A stretch of 64,000 bases of DNA. Source: Ferroplasma acidarmanus Fer1. GTDB taxonomy: Archaea; Thermoplasmatota; Thermoplasmata; Thermoplasmatales; Thermoplasmataceae. The DNA is taken from contig NC_021592.1 in NCBI RefSeq assembly GCF_000152265.2, forward strand, positions 868,001 through 932,000, written 5' to 3'. The notes under the pieces were generated by a model. The model did no database searches and was not told the origin of the DNA. It saw only the letters and a list, made by a program, of their open reading frames with translations. Below are positions 54,845-64,000 of this stretch, piece after piece; the stretch's first letter is position 1; each line of letters begins with the position of its first letter. A program made the translations under genes and the position numbers.

Positions 54845-56773
54845 TTATTTTTTGTCGAATTTCTTCAGGGTAAAACGCCTGTTGCTCCCGAATGGTGAAA
54901 ACGGCTTTCCATTTCCAAAATAAAATTTAGAGAAGAATTCCACGTATAGAAGCCTTGCGCCCTGTATGCCTGGCTCAAATACAGCTATTATTAGATTGAA
55001 CAGCTGCCCTACAACCAGCACCACAACACCGATTATTATAAAATAAAATGGGTCAGATAATGTTGCCCTGAATACGGTATCTATGACAAGGGCCAGGACA
55101 ACAGATGCCAGGAGTATCCCTACAATCCTTGTGTATGAAAGTATGTGTGAAATAATTGATGGAATTTCCATAAGGCTAAGTGTGCCTTCGAAAACAACTA
55201 CGGTTATAAAGCCAACTATGAGCATTACATAGCCAATAAGTGAGGATGTTTCCAGGGGGCTAAGGCTGACCCTGTGTATTAGATTAAGGCCGAGTATTGC
55301 AAAGGCCCATGCCATCAGTATCCACCCGACTTTAGCCACTGCGGCTTTTCTGTGATTTATGTACGCATTGTTAATTATTCCAAGGACGAAGCCGAATGTG
55401 ACAAAAGCAAGCCCGATATAACCGGAAATCATCAGCAATTCTCCAATATGTATGACCGGCACTGGAGTGGAACTGAGCCTGAATGGCACCGGATATATGG
55501 TAAATCCAAAGAATTCATTGAATACTATACCAAATATTATTGCGATTATTGAAGATGGTATAAGTGCTTTTGCGAGTGTTTTTAAAGAATTCTTTCCCAT
55601 TATCATAAGAATAAATCCGGATAATTTTTTTGGTATATGGCTCTTTGCCGGTGGGTGGTCAACCCTGTGTATTATAAACAGTGATATCAGGAGGATAACA
55701 AGGCCGTACCCTGCGTCACCAACCATTAAACCGAAAAATACAGGGAAAACAAGGGCAAATATCATTGTCGGATCAAATTCATACTCCTCTGGCAATGAAT
55801 AGAATCTTATGAAAAATTCGAATATTTTAAAATGCTTTGGATTCGAGAGTTTTGTTGGAGGGTCTTCCTTTGTTTCTATCTTCTGGATAAACATTGTGTT
55901 ATTTGAATCTTCATTAAGCACTGAAGAAACTTTTTCATATTCAGATTCGGGAATCCATCCCTCGAGAGCAAAAGCATTTTCAGAAAAAGCAATATTGCTT
56001 AAAATTTCTTCTTCTTTCACATATATTTCAAGCTGTTCTGTTATCTGTGCCACAGGTTCATAATATTTATCTGACAATGCATTAAGGGATGATTTTATTC
56101 CCTCTATTGCGTTTGAAGCTTCATTAATGGTGTTATGGATTAATTCTATATTTTCCTTTACGGTCCCGTTCAATTCCGGGATCTTCATCATATCATAGGT
56201 TTTTGATGAAAGTATGGAAAGAAATTCTGGTTCGTTTTTTCTATTTATTGTAACGGTTGAATAGCCATTATTTAAATTGATGAATGTTGCATAATCTGTT
56301 TTGAGACTTTCAGTTTCATCTGACGATTTAATTATAAAACTTTCAACGTAATCATTATTTAATATTGATAAATCTTCACCAAAGCCCGATAATAACTCCA
56401 GTGGTTTTAAGGTAATCTTATTTTCCTGGATCTTTGCTGTAAGTTTCTCTTCATCATCTTTGAGTTTGTTTAATTCGCCGGCTATGTATATTTTTGATAT
56501 ATCTTCCAGGACTTCCTCCGGAGAACTGTAGTATTTTTTATGTTTAACTTCCCTCTGTGGAAGTATTGAAAGAAATCCCTTGAACCGTGATAGATTTTCA
56601 GATAAAACCTTGTAATTGGCGTTGGAGCCCTGGGTGTTGAATACCTTTGCAACCTCAGGTTCTGCATTCTCTATCTGTATAACATTTAGATCATGCATAT
56701 CATCTACTATTTTATTTTTATACGTATTCAGGCCAATAATCCTGATTTTTGTCATCTTCACGGGCTTTAGCAT
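54845..56773 (-). CDS. atpI: A-type ATP synthase subunit I (a)
   Basis: 642 residues: an N-terminal coiled cytoplasmic half forming the peripheral-stalk contact, and about seven to eight C-terminal helices carrying the proton path. It is the stator membrane subunit. The ATG at 56773 starts the family-like K-P-V-K-M-T-K-I-R-I and lies four bases after the atpH stop. Confidence 0.93.
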   Translation of the reverse strand: MLKPVKMTKIRIIGLNTYKNKIVDDMHDLNVIQIENAEPEVAKVFNTQGSNANYKVLSENLSRFKGFLSILPQREVKHKKYYSSPEEVLEDISKIYIAGELNKLKDDEEKLTAKIQENKITLKPLELLSGFGEDLSILNNDYVESFIIKSSDETESLKTDYATFINLNNGYSTVTINRKNEPEFLSILSSKTYDMMKIPELNGTVKENIELIHNTINEASNAIEGIKSSLNALSDKYYEPVAQITEQLEIYVKEEEILSNIAFSENAFALEGWIPESEYEKVSSVLNEDSNNTMFIQKIETKEDPPTKLSNPKHFKIFEFFIRFYSLPEEYEFDPTMIFALVFPVFFGLMVGDAGYGLVILLISLFIIHRVDHPPAKSHIPKKLSGFILMIMGKNSLKTLAKALIPSSIIAIIFGIVFNEFFGFTIYPVPFRLSSTPVPVIHIGELLMISGYIGLAFVTFGFVLGIINNAYINHRKAAVAKVGWILMAWAFAILGLNLIHRVSLSPLETSSLIGYVMLIVGFITVVVFEGTLSLMEIPSIISHILSYTRIVGILLASVVLALVIDTVFRATLSDPFYFIIIGVVVLVVGQLFNLIIAVFEPGIQGARLLYVEFFSKFYFGNGKPFSPFGSNRRFTLKKFDKK

Positions 56774-56777
56774 TTTA

Positions 56778-57101
56778 TCACATTTTAGTAATATATTCCA
56801 GAATAAGATTATACACTTTCTCTTCAAGCTTTCTGTTAGATATGTCAACTTTCATTACATTTGATCTGGCTCTCTGGGTATCAAGTGCATCAGCCATTTT
56901 CCTGCTTTCTGATTTCTTTATTTCCTCTATGGCTTTATTGTAATCATTTATTATTTGATTTTCCAGGTTTTTTGCCTTTTCATTGCATTCAGCTATTTGC
57001 TGGTTTAACTGTTTTTCCATTTCCTCCTTTAGCTCTGCTATGGAACGTTTTTTTGCTTCTTCTTTGTTTTTAATTACCTTCAATTCATCTATTTCTGTCA
57101 T
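56778..57101 (-). CDS. atpH: A-type ATP synthase subunit H
   Basis: 107 residues, nearly all coiled-coil, as in the stalk subunit H (partner of E). The ATG overlaps the stop of the small ORF upstream (ATGA). Confidence 0.85.
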   Translation of the reverse strand: MTEIDELKVIKNKEEAKKRSIAELKEEMEKQLNQQIAECNEKAKNLENQIINDYNKAIEEIKKSESRKMADALDTQRARSNVMKVDISNRKLEEKVYNLILEYITKM

Positions 57102-57205
57102 TTAATTATCACCATTATCAGTATTGCAATAAATGCTATTGCAAGCAGGATATTTATTATCCGTATGATCTTTCTTATCCTTTTGAATTTTTCAACATTG
57201 CCCAT
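57098..57205 (-). CDS. 35-residue single-helix membrane protein in ATP synthase operon
   Basis: The frame runs from an ATG at 57205 to a TGA overlapping the atpH ATG by 4 bases. The product has a basic N-terminus (K-F-K-R-I-R-K-I-I-R) and a hydrophobic helix (about 17-34) and ends in Lys. Its position between atpD and atpH, the overlap and the positive-inside pattern support a real gene too small for usual callers. It may be a membrane accessory of the synthase. No family recognised. Confidence 0.6.
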   Translation of the reverse strand: MGNVEKFKRIRKIIRIINILLAIAFIAILIMVIIK

Positions 57206-57237
57206 ATATTCCCTTTGAATATATAATAGGGCCAAAC

Positions 57238-57876
57238 CTATTTATTATTTTCTCCAGTTGAAACTACATGGCTTTTTACAAATTTCAGGGTTGCAAATGA
57301 ATCCCTTTCCAATTCGTCCAGATGCTCCCTGATGATTTTATAGTTGTTGTTAAACCTTGGAATCATTATATTTTCTATTGCATTGGATCTCCTGTTTGTC
57401 TTGTCTATTTCATTTAACAATTTGCGCATTGATGATTCTTTCTGGGAAACTTCCAGAAGCTCTTTGAATATTTTATTAAAGAGTGTAATTGCATCATAGA
57501 TTGACACAGGAACAGAATTTGCAAGATATGAATCGTCAATTATCTTTTTTCCTGCCTGGGCTGACATTTCAGGAATTGTAACACCCATTATATTTTTCCC
57601 GCCTATTTTAATTTCTGGCGAAGAAAACATGTATGAAATTCTTTCGATTTCAAGAGTTCCATCTATTATCTCTGCCACTTTAATTGCATTCAACCCTTTT
57701 TCTATATCATTTTTGATGTTTTCTCTAAGCCCTCTGACCTCATTGCTAATTTTAAAGAATTCCATTACCAGGGATTGTCTTTTCATTTTCAGGAGTTCGA
57801 GTCCTCTAGAAGCTACTTTTATCCGTTTTTTCGTATTTATAAGTTCTATTCTGGTAAGTCTTACAGTATTTGCCAT
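57238..57876 (-). CDS. atpD: A-type ATP synthase subunit D
   Basis: 212 residues with the typical start (N-T-V-R-L-T-R-I-E-L) and long antiparallel helices of the central shaft. Its ATG overlaps the atpB stop (TAATG). An upstream start would add a few atypical residues. Confidence 0.93.
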   Translation of the reverse strand: MANTVRLTRIELINTKKRIKVASRGLELLKMKRQSLVMEFFKISNEVRGLRENIKNDIEKGLNAIKVAEIIDGTLEIERISYMFSSPEIKIGGKNIMGVTIPEMSAQAGKKIIDDSYLANSVPVSIYDAITLFNKIFKELLEVSQKESSMRKLLNEIDKTNRRSNAIENIMIPRFNNNYKIIREHLDELERDSFATLKFVKSHVVSTGENNK

Positions 57877-59252
57877 TATTCCTCCCATTTCCCGTATTTT
57901 GGTATATATGCGGATTTTACCTTTTTCATTTCTTCTTTAGGCAAAATTGAAAGCAGGTCCCATCCAAGATTCAAAGTTTCTTCTATGGAACGGTCAGTAT
58001 CTCCCTGGTTTACGTATTTGCTTTCAAAATCCTCTGCAAATTGAAGGTACTTTTTATCTGATACACTCAAAGCTTCTTCGCCAACAATCTCACTTAATGC
58101 TCTGGCGTCTTTTCCCTTTGCATATGAGGAATATAGCTGATCGGCCAGGCCTCTGTGGTCTTCCCTGGTATGGTCAGACCCTATACCCTGGTTCATGAGC
58201 CGTGATAAGGATAAAAGGACATCTACCTCTGGATATATATCCTTCCTGCTAAGGTCTCTTGATAGTGTTATCTGCCCTTCAGTTATATATCCTGTAAGGT
58301 CAGGCACCGGGTTTGTTATATCATCCCCTGGCATTGTAAGAATAGGTATCTGTGTGATTGAGCCGTTCCTTCCCTTTATTTTTCCTGCCCTTTCATATAT
58401 TGTACTTAAATCGGTATACATATAGCCAGGATATCCACGCCTTCCAGGGATTTCCTCCCTTGAAGATGATATTTCACGGAGTGCTTCACAGTAATTTGTC
58501 ATATCTGTGAGGATAACCAGCATGTTCATATCTTTCTCATATGCCAGGTATTCTGCAGTTGTTAATGCAACACGGGGCAGTATTATCCTGTCCATGGATG
58601 GATCTGATGCCAGATTCAGGAATATTACGGATTCTGACAGTGCGCCTGACGACTCAAATTGCTTCATGAAATAGTTTGCTTCCTCACTTGTTATTCCAAT
58701 AGCGCCAAATACAACACCAAATTTTTCTCCGCCTTTCAGGGTTTTTGCCTGCTTCGCTATCTGTGTCGCCAGCCTGTTATGGGATAATCCTGCTCCAGAG
58801 AATATTGGAAGCTTTTGTCCCATAACAAGTGTATTCATTCCATCTATGGTTGATATTCCCGTTTCTATGAATTCACTTGGCTCTTCACGTGAATATGGAT
58901 TGATTGCAGCACCTGTGATATCTACCTTATCCTTTGAATAAATCTTCGGGCCATTGTCTACCGGTTCACCGAATCCATTGAATATTCTGCCAAGCATATC
59001 ATCAGATACTGGAAGCTTGAATGTGCTTCCTGTGAACGATACCCCGGTACTCTTTGGGCTCATGCTGGTAGTTGAACCGAACACCTGGACAACCGCAACG
59101 CCGTTCCTGGTTTCAAGTACCTGGCCTTTAACACGCTCTCCGTTATCCAGTATTATGCTAACAATTTCATTATACGATGCATTTTTCACGTCGTCCACAA
59201 ATAGAAGTGGACCATTTATCTGTGAAATTGACCTGTAAATAATATCAGACAC
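57876..59252 (-). CDS. atpB: A-type ATP synthase subunit B
   Basis: About 458 residues, the non-catalytic regulatory subunit: [10 protein letters not shown] replaces the P-loop, with the family's [20 protein letters not shown] lies 8 bases before the GTG at 59252, which overlaps the atpA end; GTG 59261 is the longer alternative. Confidence 0.95.
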   Translation of the reverse strand: MSDIIYRSISQINGPLLFVDDVKNASYNEIVSIILDNGERVKGQVLETRNGVAVVQVFGSTTSMSPKSTGVSFTGSTFKLPVSDDMLGRIFNGFGEPVDNGPKIYSKDKVDITGAAINPYSREEPSEFIETGISTIDGMNTLVMGQKLPIFSGAGLSHNRLATQIAKQAKTLKGGEKFGVVFGAIGITSEEANYFMKQFESSGALSESVIFLNLASDPSMDRIILPRVALTTAEYLAYEKDMNMLVILTDMTNYCEALREISSSREEIPGRRGYPGYMYTDLSTIYERAGKIKGRNGSITQIPILTMPGDDITNPVPDLTGYITEGQITLSRDLSRKDIYPEVDVLLSLSRLMNQGIGSDHTREDHRGLADQLYSSYAKGKDARALSEIVGEEALSVSDKKYLQFAEDFESKYVNQGDTDRSIEETLNLGWDLLSILPKEEMKKVKSAYIPKYGKWEE

Positions 59253-61014
59253 TTTCAACACCCTCCATTATATTATCATATTCATTATTTATTTCCTTTA
59301 TCACGTCATTGTAGAATTTCTCAAAGTCGTTTTCTGGAATTTCTTTCATTCTTGATATTTTCATCCTCACAGGAAGTGTTGCAGTCTGGGTTAACTTCAA
59401 TCCAGAAGCTATGGATTTTTCCTGCATTTCATTAAGTGTTTTAATAATTGTAAGCATTTCATACTGTTTCTTTATTGAACAGTATGTATCTGTATCATCA
59501 AAGGCATTCTGCTGGAGAAAATCTTCCCTGATAATCTTTGCAATGTCCAGAACGTTTTTCTGATTCTCTGGCAATGAGTCATATCCCACCAGCTGCACAA
59601 TTTCCTGTAACTCTGATTCTTTCTGGAGTATACCCATCATGAGTGAATGCATCTGTGGCCATTCAGGGTTCACGTTTGATTTAAACCACCCGGAAAGGGA
59701 GTCCAGGTAAAGCGAATAGCTGTTAAGCCAGTTAATTGAAGGAAAATGCCTTCTGGATGCAAGTGAGGCGTCAAGAGCCCAGAATGCCCTTGTAACTCTC
59801 AAGGTATTCTGCACAACCGGGTCTGAAAGGTCTCCACCTGGAGGCGATACTGCTCCTATAAGGGTTATAGAGCCTGTCCTTTCATCCTGTGCTATTATCT
59901 GGGCATTTCCAGATCTTTCATAAAATTCAGATATTCTCCTTCCCAGATAGGCAGGATATCCTTCTTCACCTGGCATTTCTTCCAATCTTCCAGATATTTC
60001 CCTCAGTGCCTCTGCCCACCTGCTTGTTGAATCTGCCATAAGAGCTACGTCATAACCCATATCCCTGTAATATTCAGCTATGGTAACTCCTGTATAAATA
60101 CTGGCTTCCCTTGCTGCCACAGGCATATTGGAAGTATTTGCAATAAGTATTGTTTTTTCCATGAGTGGTTTTCCGCTCTTGGGATCTTGCAGTTCAGGGA
60201 ATGTTGAAAGTATTTCAGTCATCTCATTTCCCCTTTCCCCGCAGCCAACATAAACGGTTATATCTGCATCAGACCATTTGGACAGCTGGTGCTGTATTAC
60301 TGTCTTTCCGCTCCCGAATGGGCCCGGAACTGCTACAGTGCCGCCCTTAGCAACAGGGAAGAATGAATCTATTACCCTCTGGCCTGTGATTAATGGTATT
60401 TCAGGTGCAAATTTAAGAAATACCTTTCTTGCCTGCCTGACAGGCCATATCTGCTTCAATTTTATATCATATTTGGAAGTTCCAGTGTCGATCATACATA
60501 CAGTATCAGATACTTTGAATTTTCCTTTGCTTATGCTTTTTATTATGCCACGAATGCCATACGGAACCATAATTTTATGGGTTATTATATTAGTTTCCTG
60601 AACTGTGCCAAGTATATATCCCTGCTCAACTTCATCCCCTTCCTTTAACAGTGGAACGAAATCCCATTCTTTCTTTTCATCCAGTGGAGGTGCTGTTGCC
60701 CCCCTTACTATAAAATCACCTGTTTCTGATTGAATTATATCAAGAGGCCTCTGTATTCCATCATATATGGATTTAAGCAGGCCCGGGCCAAGTTCGACAG
60801 AGAGGGGTTTGCCTGTTGAATATACAGGTTCGCCTGGTTTGAGCCCGCTGGTATCTTCATAAACCTGGATTGTAAATTTATCTCCAACTATTTTTATAAC
60901 TTCACCTACGAGGCCCATTTCACCAACCCGTACCACATCAAACATTTTGCCATCAAGGTCTGTTGCTATTACTACCGGTCCAGATATACTATATATACTT
61001 CCTTTATTTTCCAT
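59245..61014 (-). CDS. atpA: A-type ATP synthase catalytic subunit A
   Basis: 589 residues. P-loop G-P-F-G-S-G-K-T-V in the middle, the extra A-type insert in the N-terminal third, and the catalytic G-E-R-G-N-E. It makes ATP from the proton gradient. The P-loop is uninterrupted, whereas some relatives have an intein there. Confidence 0.97.
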   Translation of the reverse strand: MENKGSIYSISGPVVIATDLDGKMFDVVRVGEMGLVGEVIKIVGDKFTIQVYEDTSGLKPGEPVYSTGKPLSVELGPGLLKSIYDGIQRPLDIIQSETGDFIVRGATAPPLDEKKEWDFVPLLKEGDEVEQGYILGTVQETNIITHKIMVPYGIRGIIKSISKGKFKVSDTVCMIDTGTSKYDIKLKQIWPVRQARKVFLKFAPEIPLITGQRVIDSFFPVAKGGTVAVPGPFGSGKTVIQHQLSKWSDADITVYVGCGERGNEMTEILSTFPELQDPKSGKPLMEKTILIANTSNMPVAAREASIYTGVTIAEYYRDMGYDVALMADSTSRWAEALREISGRLEEMPGEEGYPAYLGRRISEFYERSGNAQIIAQDERTGSITLIGAVSPPGGDLSDPVVQNTLRVTRAFWALDASLASRRHFPSINWLNSYSLYLDSLSGWFKSNVNPEWPQMHSLMMGILQKESELQEIVQLVGYDSLPENQKNVLDIAKIIREDFLQQNAFDDTDTYCSIKKQYEMLTIIKTLNEMQEKSIASGLKLTQTATLPVRMKISRMKEIPENDFEKFYNDVIKEINNEYDNIMEGVESV

Positions 61015-61323
61015 TTAATCACCAATATCAATGCCCAAAATTTTTTTTGCCAGATCGTATACCGATTCCTCTTCTTTTATTCCTGGCAGGGGAATAAATA
61101 TTACAAGCGGGCTAATAGACCCTGCGTATAAGTTTATTTCATCGGGGGTCATATACTTTTCAAATGATTGTGAAACCATAATCACATTATATTTCTTTGA
61201 ATTGAACAATTCTTTTACAATGGATTTCCCATTTTCAGGGTCTGCAGTAAATGTATCGTTGATTCCTACTAATTTAAAGCCTGCTACAAGTTCCCTTTCC
61301 CCTATCAAACAAAGATCGTACAT
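61015..61323 (-). CDS. atpF: A-type ATP synthase subunit F
   Basis: 102 residues with the Rossmann-like F-subunit pattern (C-L-I-G-E-R-E-L-V-A-G-F-K-L-V-G). It is a rotor-associated subunit. Abuts atpC and atpA directly. Confidence 0.92.
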   Translation of the reverse strand: MYDLCLIGERELVAGFKLVGINDTFTADPENGKSIVKELFNSKKYNVIMVSQSFEKYMTPDEINLYAGSISPLVIFIPLPGIKEEESVYDLAKKILGIDIGD

Positions 61324-62385
61324 TTAAATCAGCATCCTCTCTATTGTATTATTATCAAGCTTATATGACTTGCCTATTATTATTGTCCTGAGATTATCAC
61401 GTTCTCTTTCTGCATAGAGGATATATGCAAAAATAAAGAGAGATGCTGTGTCCCTGATCATTACCGGGACGAATTCATGGAATAATGACTTTCTCATGCC
61501 TATCTCAAACTGGCTCAGATTTTTATTTTCTTTATAGTAATCCAGAGCTTCATCTATGTTAAAATGCTTAAAAAGTGAAAGCAGCTCAATAACACTTCCA
61601 GACCTGAAAGTATCAGAAAGTGCTGTTCTGGAAAAATTGCCATTATCTATAATACTGTTTTCTATTTTTTCAAATGGAACGTTGAGCTCAATTGCCTTTG
61701 CCAGTGTAAGAATATTCTTTAAATCCACTAGGGTTTTTACATATTTAATAATCTGCCCTTCATCCCCATTATAGAACAATGCGGTTTTAATAAGGTCATT
61801 ATAATAACGGTAATCCATAGCTGATAGGAGGGATGATGTATCTCCTGTCTTCTTGTATTCTTCCAGCTCTTTCAGCAGATAATTAAAACCGTAATTAAGA
61901 AGGTAATTAATCACAGAATCCACATCGTTTTTTTCCATTATAGCCCTGAAATCATCTCGCTTCAGGTTTCCTGCATATATTCCCATAGGGATATCCCTGA
62001 AACTCATTATGAAACTGTCATTATATTTTATATCGTGGTGTATAACTTTAGAAGTAATAATCGCCTTTATACTTTCTATATCCCATTTCGATACATATGA
62101 TTTCATAAACGATTTTATCTGGGGCGGGACTGCGAACAGTGCTATTTTAGCATTGTTTATCACATGCCGGTTAATTGCTGTAATCAGAATATCCACATCA
62201 TCATTGCTTATTGTTGTAGCTTTATCTATATCATCGCGGTATGATGTCTCATATAATTTCAACCTTATATCTTTAATATCAAGTTCAAGAAGTGATTTTA
62301 CAAAACTATCGCTAAGATAATCATTGAAATGTATCTTTAACCTTCCATAACTTCCTGAATATGTAGTGTTAATTGGAACCACCAT
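61324..62385 (-). CDS. atpC: A-type ATP synthase subunit C (d)
   Basis: 353 residues, all-helical; L-S-Q-F-E-I-G near residue 290 and an N-terminal Y-S-G-S-Y-G-R segment fit the funnel subunit linking rotor shaft and c-ring. It overlaps atpE by one base. Confidence 0.92.
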   Translation of the reverse strand: MVVPINTTYSGSYGRLKIHFNDYLSDSFVKSLLELDIKDIRLKLYETSYRDDIDKATTISNDDVDILITAINRHVINNAKIALFAVPPQIKSFMKSYVSKWDIESIKAIITSKVIHHDIKYNDSFIMSFRDIPMGIYAGNLKRDDFRAIMEKNDVDSVINYLLNYGFNYLLKELEEYKKTGDTSSLLSAMDYRYYNDLIKTALFYNGDEGQIIKYVKTLVDLKNILTLAKAIELNVPFEKIENSIIDNGNFSRTALSDTFRSGSVIELLSLFKHFNIDEALDYYKENKNLSQFEIGMRKSLFHEFVPVMIRDTASLFIFAYILYAERERDNLRTIIIGKSYKLDNNTIERMLI

Positions 62386-62954
62386 TATTTAATATTTTCA
62401 TATAGATATGTTTCTACATCGTATGAAATTTCATCAAAAATACTGCTTAAGCGCATATCTACTTCTTTTTTCCCATCTGCACTGACCGCTATAATTCCAG
62501 ATTTTATTGATTTGTCTATAATAAATTTAATTGAATCCGGGAATTTAAAACCCTGAAGTTTCTCGTTTTCCATTTCATCACAGTATACGGTGAACTTATT
62601 CCCAAGTTCTTTTTTCGATTCATTAACCATAGCTTTTAGCAATTCAGGGTAATTGGAAGATTTGTTAAGTGATGTGACATAGGACCTTAGTTTTTGCATA
62701 GTGTTAACCAGTATTTCCTTTTTTTTGTCATCAATGATTTTTTTTGACTGCAATCTAATATTGTCCTCGTACTGCTTTATTATATTCTTAACATCATTAT
62801 CAGATTTTACAGCATAGTAATTCTTAATCCTGGATATTTTATCATTGCAGGATTTTATAATAGCCTCTATTTTGGCAGAATACTCATCTCTTATGGCTTT
62901 GAGCTCTGCCTGGGTCGTATTATCTATCTCATTTAATATATTTTCAAGTGACAT
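62385..62954 (-). CDS. atpE: A-type ATP synthase subunit E
   Basis: 189 residues: N-terminal coiled coil for pairing with H, then a mixed C-terminal head that binds A3B3. It is the peripheral stalk. Directly downstream of the proteolipid gene. Confidence 0.9.
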   Translation of the reverse strand: MSLENILNEIDNTTQAELKAIRDEYSAKIEAIIKSCNDKISRIKNYYAVKSDNDVKNIIKQYEDNIRLQSKKIIDDKKKEILVNTMQKLRSYVTSLNKSSNYPELLKAMVNESKKELGNKFTVYCDEMENEKLQGFKFPDSIKFIIDKSIKSGIIAVSADGKKEVDMRLSSIFDEISYDVETYLYENIK

Positions 62955-62966
62955 AAAAAATCTTTC

Positions 62967-63194
62967 TTATATTACGTGCAACAGTAATATAATTCCCAGA
63001 ACAAAACCAATAATCCACAGGGTTTCCGGTATTACAAAGAAAAACAATACCTGACCAAATTTTTCTGGTTTTTCTGCAATTATACCCATTCCAGCAGCTC
63101 CGATACCCTGTTGAGCCATTCCAGTTCCAATCAATCCGCCGGCAATGGCAATTGAAGCTGCCAAAGCCAATATAGCATCCGGTGTAGTAATCAT
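62967..63194 (-). CDS. atpK: A-type ATP synthase proteolipid subunit K (c)
   Basis: 75 residues, two helices; Glu in F-V-I-P-E-T-L-W-I carries the proton, and G-G-L-I-G-T-G-M-A-Q-Q-G-I-G-A lines helix 1. This is a one-hairpin c subunit. First gene of the operon; AAGGA precedes the ATG. Confidence 0.95.
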   Translation of the reverse strand: MITTPDAILALAASIAIAGGLIGTGMAQQGIGAAGMGIIAEKPEKFGQVLFFFVIPETLWIIGFVLGIILLLHVI

Positions 63195-63222
63195 AAATAT
63201 CCTTAATTCCCCATTGAAATAA

Positions 63223-63235
63223 CTTATATAAAATT
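63223..63235 (-). promoter_or_regulatory. ATP synthase operon promoter (TATA)
   Basis: AATTTTATATAAG on the reverse strand lies about 30-40 bases before the atpK ATG, placing transcription start close to 63200 and leaving a very short leader with AAGGA. Confidence 0.6.
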
Positions 63236-63293
63236 ATTTATTGCGAAGTGTTATATTTAAACTATATGTATTTTACAATAATAAAAATAAGTC

Positions 63294-64000
63294 CTAGTCC
63301 TTCTTCCTGGCAAAATATAAAGCCAGTAAAGACGGAACCAGTATCCAGATAAGTCCGACTGCGATTATAGAATATATGTTAATGCCAACTGCCGACGCCT
63401 TATATGTACTGTATGAACCGAGATGGTAATCCGATATTAAATCAGGGAAATATGATGGAGAAAAAGAATTGACTATAAGGAGGTCCTTGAAATATGCAAT
63501 TCCCGTAGATTTAACACGCAGTAAATACAGGATAGCTGGTGAAACTATAGTTGACCACATGAATCCCATAATAAATAACATTCCAAGCCCTGTTCCTAAT
63601 ACCTGCCCCTGGGTCTTTTCAAACTGGGAAACCAGGTAAATAATTCCTGCAAATCCTATTATTTCTACAAGGTATCCTAAAAGTATTGTAAGGAACGTTC
63701 CGGATGATATAAAAACACCTGTATAATGATACAGGATAAAATCAGCAAGACCAAGAGCTATCAATAATCCTGCAAGGAAGCTAACGGAATTTCCAGCAAA
63801 TCTGGACATCATAAGTTTGCCTTTTGTTATGGGCCTGACTATTATTGATTCCAGGACTCCTGAAGTCTTATCCTTGCTGTAATAGAAATATGCTGAGAAT
63901 ATCCCCATTATTGGTATCAGCAATACACCGAAAAATATGGCAAGCTCATCCTGTAATATTGAACCGGGCTTTATGTAAGTGTACTCGTAATTTAGAAATG
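63294..64000 (-). CDS. ABC-2 family permease (5' end outside window)
   Basis: The frame is open to the right edge, 235 codons. It has about six hydrophobic segments, and the cytosolic loop K-T-S-G-V-L-E-S-I-I-V-R-P-I-T-K is typical of ABC-2/NosY-like exporters. Its ATPase partner is not in the window. Confidence 0.8.
   Translation of the reverse strand, partial: FLNYEYTYIKPGSILQDELAIFFGVLLIPIMGIFSAYFYYSKDKTSGVLESIIVRPITKGKLMMSRFAGNSVSFLAGLLIALGLADFILYHYTGVFISSGTFLTILLGYLVEIIGFAGIIYLVSQFEKTQGQVLGTGLGMLFIMGFMWSTIVSPAILYLLRVKSTGIAYFKDLLIVNSFSPSYFPDLISDYHLGSYSTYKASAVGINIYSIIAVGLIWILVPSLLALYFARKKD

Noticed and set aside
59245-61014. Intein in ATP synthase subunit A
   Set aside because: Some relatives carry one at the P-loop, but here G-P-F-G-S-G-K-T-V is continuous and length is normal (589).
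1-64000. CRISPR array or tRNA/rRNA genes
   Set aside because: No regularly spaced repeats and no cloverleaf with a T-loop consensus were seen on reading; short or intron-bearing tRNAs could be missed without a covariance search.

Overview
The window is a compact, AT-rich stretch of an archaeal chromosome. It holds an archaeal replication, transcription and translation set: the small subunit of DNA polymerase D, TBP, RpoK, aRF1, S2, a fused-dimer tRNA splicing endonuclease and TruD. It also holds a VAT/Cdc48 ATPase of the Thermoplasma type and a complete A-type ATP synthase operon. Short or absent leaders, TATA boxes about 25 bases before start codons, and many DMT/MFS carriers fit a thermoacidophilic member of the Thermoplasmatales. 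My impression is a Ferroplasma- or Acidiplasma-like organism; that is an inference and no database was searched.

Layout. 1-1.7 kb: the 5' part of a cobalamin adenosyltransferase gene, rpoK, and an AT-rich stretch with a diverged 66-bp repeat, a solo IS256-type end and a small charged ORF. 1.7-8.4 kb: metG and an HPP-family membrane gene split by a 3.95-kb mosaic insertion. The mosaic has IS256-type ends and contains an IS3/IS481 fragment, a fragment of a SpoIIM-like membrane gene and an apparently intact IS1634/IS4-type element. 8.4-25 kb: housekeeping genes (epimerase, hisS, GMP synthase subunit, rps2, endA, coaD fused to a DUF84 NTPase, tbp, truD, guaB, DP1). 25-37 kb: transporters, leuC/leuD-like genes and a homocitrate-synthase-like gene (lysine or leucine branch), arsR-arsB, and a secreted-protein gene with an anchored partner. 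37-54.8 kb: sugar kinase, PadR-ABC exporter, pyrH, prf1, a second K+ channel, VAT, a second secreted/membrane pair, homoserine kinase with a cystathionine-synthase-like enzyme, SOD, Ogg2 glycosylase, ThiI with rhodanese, and gluconate dehydratase. 54.8-63.2 kb: atpK-E-C-F-A-B-D-(small membrane ORF)-H-I. The right edge cuts an ABC-2 permease gene.

The genes suggest several joint functions. GuaB and GuaA-B make GMP. The leuC/leuD-like and homocitrate-synthase-like genes, possibly with the LysN-like aminotransferase, serve amino-acid synthesis. Homoserine kinase and the downstream PLP enzyme sit at the threonine/methionine branch. Gluconate dehydratase and the BadF-type sugar kinase fit an Entner-Doudoroff route.

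The most interesting items are the following: two loci that pair a signal-peptide protein with an overlapping or near-overlapping membrane partner and share an almost identical upstream region; the HPP gene, which can be restored in frame by removing the insertion and one target-site copy; an unlisted 35-residue membrane protein frame inside the ATP synthase operon; and the near-universal abutting or overlapping of convergent gene ends.
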